A stretch of DNA of 64,000 bases from Streptomyces roseolilacinus (GTDB lineage Bacteria; Actinomycetota; Actinomycetes; Streptomycetales; Streptomycetaceae): the NCBI RefSeq assembly GCF_014649335.1, contig NZ_BMSV01000004.1, positions 372,001-436,000 of the forward strand, given 5' to 3'. The notes under the pieces were generated by a model. That model saw only the letters and a program-made list of their open reading frames with translations, had not been told where the DNA came from and made no database searches. The translations under genes and the position numbers were made by a program. This document shows, piece by piece, positions 59,980 through 64,000 of the stretch; position 1 is the stretch's first letter; every line of letters begins with the position of its first letter.

Positions 59980-60600
59980 GTCCCCATGGTGGGTTCCGGA
60001 CCCCCCGTTTCCATCACCCCCCGGACTGAACCCGCACCCCGCCCGCGTACGACTCCAGGCATACGGGGTCCCCTACGGGTCGTACGCGGCGCACTTCCGG
60101 AAGGACCACGTACGGGTGGGCCGGACGATTCGGGCGCGCCGGGCGGTTCGGGCGTCGTCGAGGAGCCGGGTCGGCGGGGGTGCCGCTCCCGGCGATCGAG
60201 GCATCTCCCTCATCCAGGGCCCGGGACGTCCGCATCCCCGCGCGGGCGCCGGGGCGAGCGACGGGGAACGTGCCGTGGTGGGACGTGAGAGGGAGGTCCG
60301 GGAAGGACTCGGCTTCCACCGATTCGCGTCACCATGACGAATACCGTGTGCCTCCAGGAGTGGCACCCCGATGCGACCAGGGGCGCACGTTCTCCGGCCC
60401 CAGGGCCCCGGGGCGGAGGAGGGGCGCACTCCGTCCGCATGCGGGAGCCTCCCCCAGCACCCTCCGGAAAACCGTTCGCACCCGCCCCGCCTTCCTCACT
60501 ACAATCTCCCGCTTGCCCGCCTCCCCGTCGGGAGCGCCGCCCTCCGGTCGGAAACCGGACGGCCCTCAGCGACCACCGTTCCAGCGCCGGAGGCACAGCC
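59980..60600. other. Long gap upstream of the HelD-like gene
   Basis: No ORF here has credible codon use or ribosome site. TACAAT (60500-60505) is a good -10 for the HelD-like gene, with a leader of about 90 nt to the ATG at 60601. No clear -35 or rifamycin-associated element was seen. Confidence 0.4.
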
Positions 60601-62637
60601 ATGTCCAGGACCGAAACCGACCCCCTCGGCCGCGAGCGCGCGCACCTCGCCGCGTCCCGTGCGGCGCTGCGCGCCATGCGGGAGGACGTGGAGGCGCTGG
60701 ACATCCGCGACGTCACCGCGAACTGGGTCAACGCCGCCGTCCTGGAGCGGCAGATCGAGGAGCGCGTCAAGGCGCTCGCCGACCTCGCCCACACCCCCCT
60801 GTTCTTCGGGCGGCTCGACTACCTGCCCACCACGCAGGAGGGCCAGCGGTTCTACATCGGGCGGCGGCACGTCCACGACGCGCACGGCGACCCGATGGTG
60901 ATCGACTGGCGCGCGCCCGTGTCGCAGCCCTTCTACCGGGCGTCGAAGCGGGACCCGCAGGACGTGCGGCTGCGGCGCCGGTTCGGTTACACGGGCGGTG
61001 ACCTCACCGCGTACGAGGACGAGCACCTCACCGACCCGGCCGAGGCGGAGACGACGAGCCGGCTGCTCCAGGCGGAGATCGAGCGGCCGCGCGTCGGGCC
61101 GATGCGGGACATCGTGGCGACGATCCAGCCCGAGCAGGACGAGATCGTCCGCAGCGGCCTGTCGGGGACGGTGTGCGTGCAGGGAGGCCCGGGGACCGGC
61201 AAGACGGCGGTGGGCCTGCACCGGGTGGCGTACCTGCTGTACGCGCACCGGGAGCGGCTGGCCCGCACCGGCACCCTCGTCATCGGGCCGAACCGGTCGT
61301 TCCTCCGGTACATCGAGCAGGTGCTGCCCGCCCTGGGCGAGCTGGAGGTGCGGCAGGCGACCGTGGACGACCTGGTCGGCACCCATGTCGAGGTGCGCGG
61401 CTCCGACGACGCGACGGCCGCCGTCGTGAAGGGCGACGCCCGGATGGCCGAGGTGCTGCGCCGGGCGGTGCGGTCGCACGTGACGCTGCCGACCGAGCCG
61501 GTGGTGGTGGTGCGCGGGTCGCGGCGGTGGCGGATCCCCGCGTACGAGGTGGAGGAGATCGTCCGGGAGCTGCTGGCGCGCGACATGCGGTACGGCGCGG
61601 CCCGTGAGGCCCTGCCGCAGCGCATCGCCCACGCGGTGCTGGTGCGGATGGAGGCCGCCGGGGAAGCGCCGGACGACCGGGTGCAGGACCAGGTGGCGCG
61701 CAACGCCGCCGTGAAGGCCGCCGTGAAGGCGATCTGGCCGCCCGTCGACCCGGCGAAGCTGGTCCTGCGGCTGCTGTCCGACCCGGGGTTCCTCGCCGAG
61801 CACGCGCACGGCGTCCTGGACGAGGACGAGCAGAAGGCGATCCTGTGGGCGAAGCCCCCCAGGAGCGTCAAGTCCGCGAAGTGGTCGCCCGCCGACGCCG
61901 TCCTGGTCGACGAGGCCGCCGACCTGGTGGCCCGCACCCATTCGCTGGGCCACGTCGTGCTGGACGAGGCGCAGGACCTGTCCCCGATGCAGTACCGCGC
62001 GGTGGGGCGCCGCTGCTCGACCGGTTCGGCGACCGTGCTGGGCGACCTCGCGCAGGGCACCACCCCGTGGGCGACGCGCAGCTGGGCCGAGGCGCTGCGG
62101 CACCTGGGCAAGCCGGACGCGCTGGTGGAGGAGCTGACGGCCGGTTTCCGCGTGCCGCGCGACGTGATCGCGTACGCCTCCCGGCTGCTGCCGCACATCG
62201 CGCCGGACCTGGCGGAGGTCCGCTCGGTCCGGGAGAACCCCGGTTCGCTGGAGGTGCGGGAGGTGGACCTGGAGCGGCGGGACGCGGAGGTCGTCGCGGC
62301 GTGCGCGCGGTTCCTGGACCGGGAGGGCTCCATCGGCCTGATCGCCGCCGATCCGCGCCTGCCCGCCCTGGAGGAGGCGCTGCGGGAGGCCGGCGTGCCG
62401 TTCCTGTCGCCGGGCGAGGAGACGACCCCGGACGTACGGCTCACCCTGGTCCCGGCGTCGCTCGCGAAGGGCCTGGAGTACGACTACGTGGTCCTCGACG
62501 AGCCCGCCGCGGTGGTGGCCGCCGAGCCCGACGACCGCACGGGCCTGCGCCGCCTGTACGTGGCTCTGACCAGGGCGGTCTCCGGCCTGAAGGTCCTCCA
62601 CGCGACCCCCTTGCCGGAACAGCTGGCCTCCGCCTGA
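60601..62637 (+). CDS. helD: HelD-family RNA polymerase-associated motor (UvrD-like)
   Basis: 678 aa, ATG after CGGAGGCACAGCC. The N-terminal ~100 aa are helical. The HelD signature 'YIGRRHVHDAHGDPMVIDWR' and 'APVSQPFYRA' precedes SF1 motifs: Walker A 'GGPGTGKTAVGLHRV' (~195), 'HVVLDEAQDLSPMQYRAV' (box II), 'GDLAQGTTPWATRSW', and 'LTLVPASLAKGLEYDYVVLD'. HelD recycles stalled RNA polymerase; some actinomycete members (HelR) also displace rifamycin. Which class this belongs to needs comparison of its N-terminal and PCh-loop lengths. Confidence 0.85.
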   Translation: MSRTETDPLGRERAHLAASRAALRAMREDVEALDIRDVTANWVNAAVLERQIEERVKALADLAHTPLFFGRLDYLPTTQEGQRFYIGRRHVHDAHGDPMVIDWRAPVSQPFYRASKRDPQDVRLRRRFGYTGGDLTAYEDEHLTDPAEAETTSRLLQAEIERPRVGPMRDIVATIQPEQDEIVRSGLSGTVCVQGGPGTGKTAVGLHRVAYLLYAHRERLARTGTLVIGPNRSFLRYIEQVLPALGELEVRQATVDDLVGTHVEVRGSDDATAAVVKGDARMAEVLRRAVRSHVTLPTEPVVVVRGSRRWRIPAYEVEEIVRELLARDMRYGAAREALPQRIAHAVLVRMEAAGEAPDDRVQDQVARNAAVKAAVKAIWPPVDPAKLVLRLLSDPGFLAEHAHGVLDEDEQKAILWAKPPRSVKSAKWSPADAVLVDEAADLVARTHSLGHVVLDEAQDLSPMQYRAVGRRCSTGSATVLGDLAQGTTPWATRSWAEALRHLGKPDALVEELTAGFRVPRDVIAYASRLLPHIAPDLAEVRSVRENPGSLEVREVDLERRDAEVVAACARFLDREGSIGLIAADPRLPALEEALREAGVPFLSPGEETTPDVRLTLVPASLAKGLEYDYVVLDEPAAVVAAEPDDRTGLRRLYVALTRAVSGLKVLHATPLPEQLASA

Positions 62638-62765
62638 CGTCCCGTGCGGCGGGGTGGGCGAGGCGGGAGGACGCACACCTGTGGACATCGGGGCCCCGGC
62701 GGGCAAAGCGGTGGCTCGCCCGACTGAGGCCCCCGTACGCCCGCCCCTCGGACCCCGGCGTCCGA

Positions 62766-62873
62766 GGCGACGGGGCGGGCGCCGACCGCGAGGCTCAGCA
62801 GGACGGCGACGGCGAGGGCGGCGACGGCCGCGGCGGTCGCGAGGACACGTCGGGAACGCACAGCGGCAGCCAA
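62766..62873 (-). pseudogene. Possible remnant of a FecCD-type permease N-terminus
   Basis: From a TTG at 62873 the frame reads 'RRVLATAAAVAALAVAVLLS' and 'LAVGARPVA', like the first TM helix of iron-siderophore permeases. The continuation loses that character within ~35 residues. There is no ribosome site. It is either decay or coincidence. Confidence 0.25.
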
Positions 62874-62971
62874 TCGGAAAGGTGCAGGCGGGGGGCCGGG
62901 CCGGGGGGCCGGGCGAGGTGAGGCCCAGTGGAGGCAGCGGCCGGAAACGCTCCCCGGGCAGAATGCCCCCC

Positions 62972-63595
62972 ATGCCTCTCACCGTCGGGTTCGACCTCGA
63001 TATGACCCTCATCGACTCCCGTCCCGGTATTCACGCGACATACCGGGAGCTTTCGGCGCGTACGGGGGTGTGGATCGACGCCGACCTGGCGGTGACCCGC
63101 CTCGGACCGCCGCTCGAACACGAGCTGGCGTACTGGTTCCCCCCGGAGCGCGTGACGGAGATGGTCGCCGCGTACCGTGAGATCTATCCCACACACGCCA
63201 TCGAACCGTCCCTGGCGCTGCCCGGCGCGGGGGATGCGATTCAAGCCGTTCGCGCGGCCGGCGGGCGGAGCGTCGTCGTCACGGCGAAGAACGAGCCGCA
63301 CGCCCGGCTGCACGTCTCCCACCTCGGCCTGGAGCCCGACGCGGTGGTCGGGTGGCTGTGGGCGGAGGCGAAGGCGGAGGCGCTGCGCGAGCACGGCGCG
63401 ACGGTGTACGTCGGTGACCACCTGGGCGACATACGCGGTGCCCGCGCGGCGGGCGCCCTCGCCGTGTCGGTGGCCACCGGGCCGTACGACGAGGCGGCCC
63501 TGCGCGCGGCCGGCGCGGACGTCGTCCTGCCTGATCTGACGGCGTTTCCGGCGTGGTGGGCGGCCTACGCGGAGGGCGCGGTCTCCCGGGCCTGA
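62972..63595 (+). CDS. HAD-family phosphatase (PGP-like)
   Basis: 207 aa. 'VGFDLDMTLIDSRPG' gives the DxDxT nucleophile motif, 'VVVTAKNEPHARLHVSHLGL' motif II/III, and 'VYVGDHLGDIRGARAAG' motif IV. The cap is ~70 aa. A CAGAAT -10 lies 7 nt before the ATG, so the mRNA may be leaderless. Substrate unknown. Its 3' end overlaps the opposing membrane-protein gene by 31 bp. Confidence 0.85.
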   Translation: MPLTVGFDLDMTLIDSRPGIHATYRELSARTGVWIDADLAVTRLGPPLEHELAYWFPPERVTEMVAAYREIYPTHAIEPSLALPGAGDAIQAVRAAGGRSVVVTAKNEPHARLHVSHLGLEPDAVVGWLWAEAKAEALREHGATVYVGDHLGDIRGARAAGALAVSVATGPYDEAALRAAGADVVLPDLTAFPAWWAAYAEGAVSRA

Positions 63596-63822
63596 CGCCG
63601 CTGGGCGGCGATGGAGCGGAGCACTCCGGCGGCGGCGACGAGGAAGCCGACGCCCATCAGCATCGCCACGAGGTACACGATCGTGGGAAACGGGTCCGTC
63701 CCCAGGAAGAGTGGCGCGACCGTGACGAGCGTGGCGATCGCCCCGATGATGAAGAGGACCGCTCCGACACGAATGAGCCCGTCCCCGGGGAGGGCGCCGC
63801 TCGCGGTGGTTTCACTACGCAT
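63565..63822 (-). CDS. Small two-TM membrane protein
   Basis: 85 aa. 'IRVGAVLFIIGAIATLVTVA' and 'TIVYLVAMLMGVGFLVAAAG' are TM helices, joined by 'PLFLGTDPFP'. A basic tail follows. Similar small proteins precede cold-shock genes in Streptomyces; function unknown. The overlap with the HAD gene limits its 3' freedom. Confidence 0.75.
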   Translation of the reverse strand: MRSETTASGALPGDGLIRVGAVLFIIGAIATLVTVAPLFLGTDPFPTIVYLVAMLMGVGFLVAAAGVLRSIAAQRRQARETAPSA

Positions 63823-63867
63823 TCGGCCAGGGTAGTTCCCTGGCCGGGGGAACGGGCCGGCGGCGTC

Positions 63868-63895
63868 TTGTCACGAGGGCCGGGACCATTAGCCT
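63868..63895 (+). promoter_or_regulatory. Promoter of the cold-shock gene
   Basis: TTGTCA (63868-63873) and TAGCCT (63890-63895) at 16-bp spacing precede a leader of about 50 nt to the GTG at 63951. Confidence 0.5.
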
Positions 63896-63950
63896 GGACG
63901 CCCTGAGCCGCTCATCGCGGACCCATCGAGTACGAGGACGAGGACAGGAC

Positions 63951-64000
63951 GTGCCTACCGGCAAGGTCAAGTGGTTCAACAGCGAGAAGGGCTTCGGCTT
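63951..64000 (+). CDS. CspA-family cold-shock protein (5' end only)
   Basis: The first 17 codons read 'PTGKVKWFNSEKGFGF' after the GTG start, the near-invariant RNP1-type N-terminus of CspA proteins. GAGGACAGGAC precedes the GTG. The gene leaves the window here. From memory, a groEL follows this gene in S. coelicolor; I could not check. Confidence 0.93.
   Translation, partial: MPTGKVKWFNSEKGFG

Noticed and set aside
59954..60337. Plus-strand ORF in the gap before the HelD-like gene
   Set aside because: Poor third-position bias, Pro/Arg-rich composition and no ribosome site.
60440..60600. Rifamycin-associated element upstream of the HelD-like gene
   Set aside because: I found only TACAAT and no long palindrome of that type.

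Overview
The window is about 64 kb of high-GC DNA from an actinomycete, almost certainly a Streptomyces. GTG starts are common, genes often overlap by GTGA or ATGA, promoters look HrdB-like, some transcripts look leaderless, and one gene carries a rare TTA (bldA-type) codon. Most genes are chromosomal housekeeping genes. From memory, the order pdxH/citrate synthase ... serC ... cold-shock protein at the right edge resembles the SCO43xx part of the S. coelicolor core; I could not check this.

Layout. 1-2.8 kb: partial XRE regulator, a PAS-PAS-GAF sensor, a free-standing structured RNA with a 12-codon ORF behind a near-perfect Shine-Dalgarno, and pdxH. 3-12.7 kb: a second-type citrate synthase, then a seven-gene, translationally coupled acyl-CoA catabolic operon (DinB-like protein, AtuA, carboxylase beta and alpha, acyl-CoA dehydrogenase, enoyl-CoA hydratase, TetR). 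12.7-26.7 kb: small membrane and secreted proteins, an EamA exporter, a FAD/Fe-S oxidoreductase, serC, a DrrAB-like ABC exporter with its TetR next to a MarR gene remnant, three exported proteins and an SGNH hydrolase. 26.7-27 kb and 49.7-50.2 kb: two arrays of one dispersed repeat family.

29.4-39.3 kb: the clearest accessory region and the best candidate for an undescribed system. It is a nine-gene minus-strand cluster: SagB-type oxidoreductase, AMP-ligase, acyl carrier protein, DapB-like reductase, class II aldolase-like protein, acyl-CoA dehydrogenase-like protein, free-standing condensation domain, NodB deacetylase with an RNase-H/IS110-like N-terminus, and an MFS exporter. It looks like a small split NRPS-like pathway: loading on a carrier, oxidation/reduction and carbon-carbon chemistry, condensation, deprotection, export. 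Upstream is an AT-richer 400-bp region with a DasR-box-like palindrome (ATTGGTCAAGACCAAT) overlapping a possible promoter.

40-50 kb: AhpD-like protein, a TTA-containing sigma factor with a membrane partner that has a triplicated outer domain, a flavin reductase, a MurNAc-type recycling operon (RpiR, murQ, PTS EIIBC), small conserved genes, an MFS pump and an HD hydrolase. 50.4-64 kb: copA and cutC, divergent around CsoR-like and DasR-like boxes, a DinB protein, a HAAS-like membrane protein, a helicase-associated WYL protein paired with an XPB-type helicase, a HelD-type RNA polymerase motor, a HAD hydrolase, and the start of a cold-shock gene.

No tRNA, rRNA, CRISPR array, transposase or phage gene was seen. 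Product calls rest on motifs read by eye; start codons were chosen by ribosome binding site and neighbour overlap.
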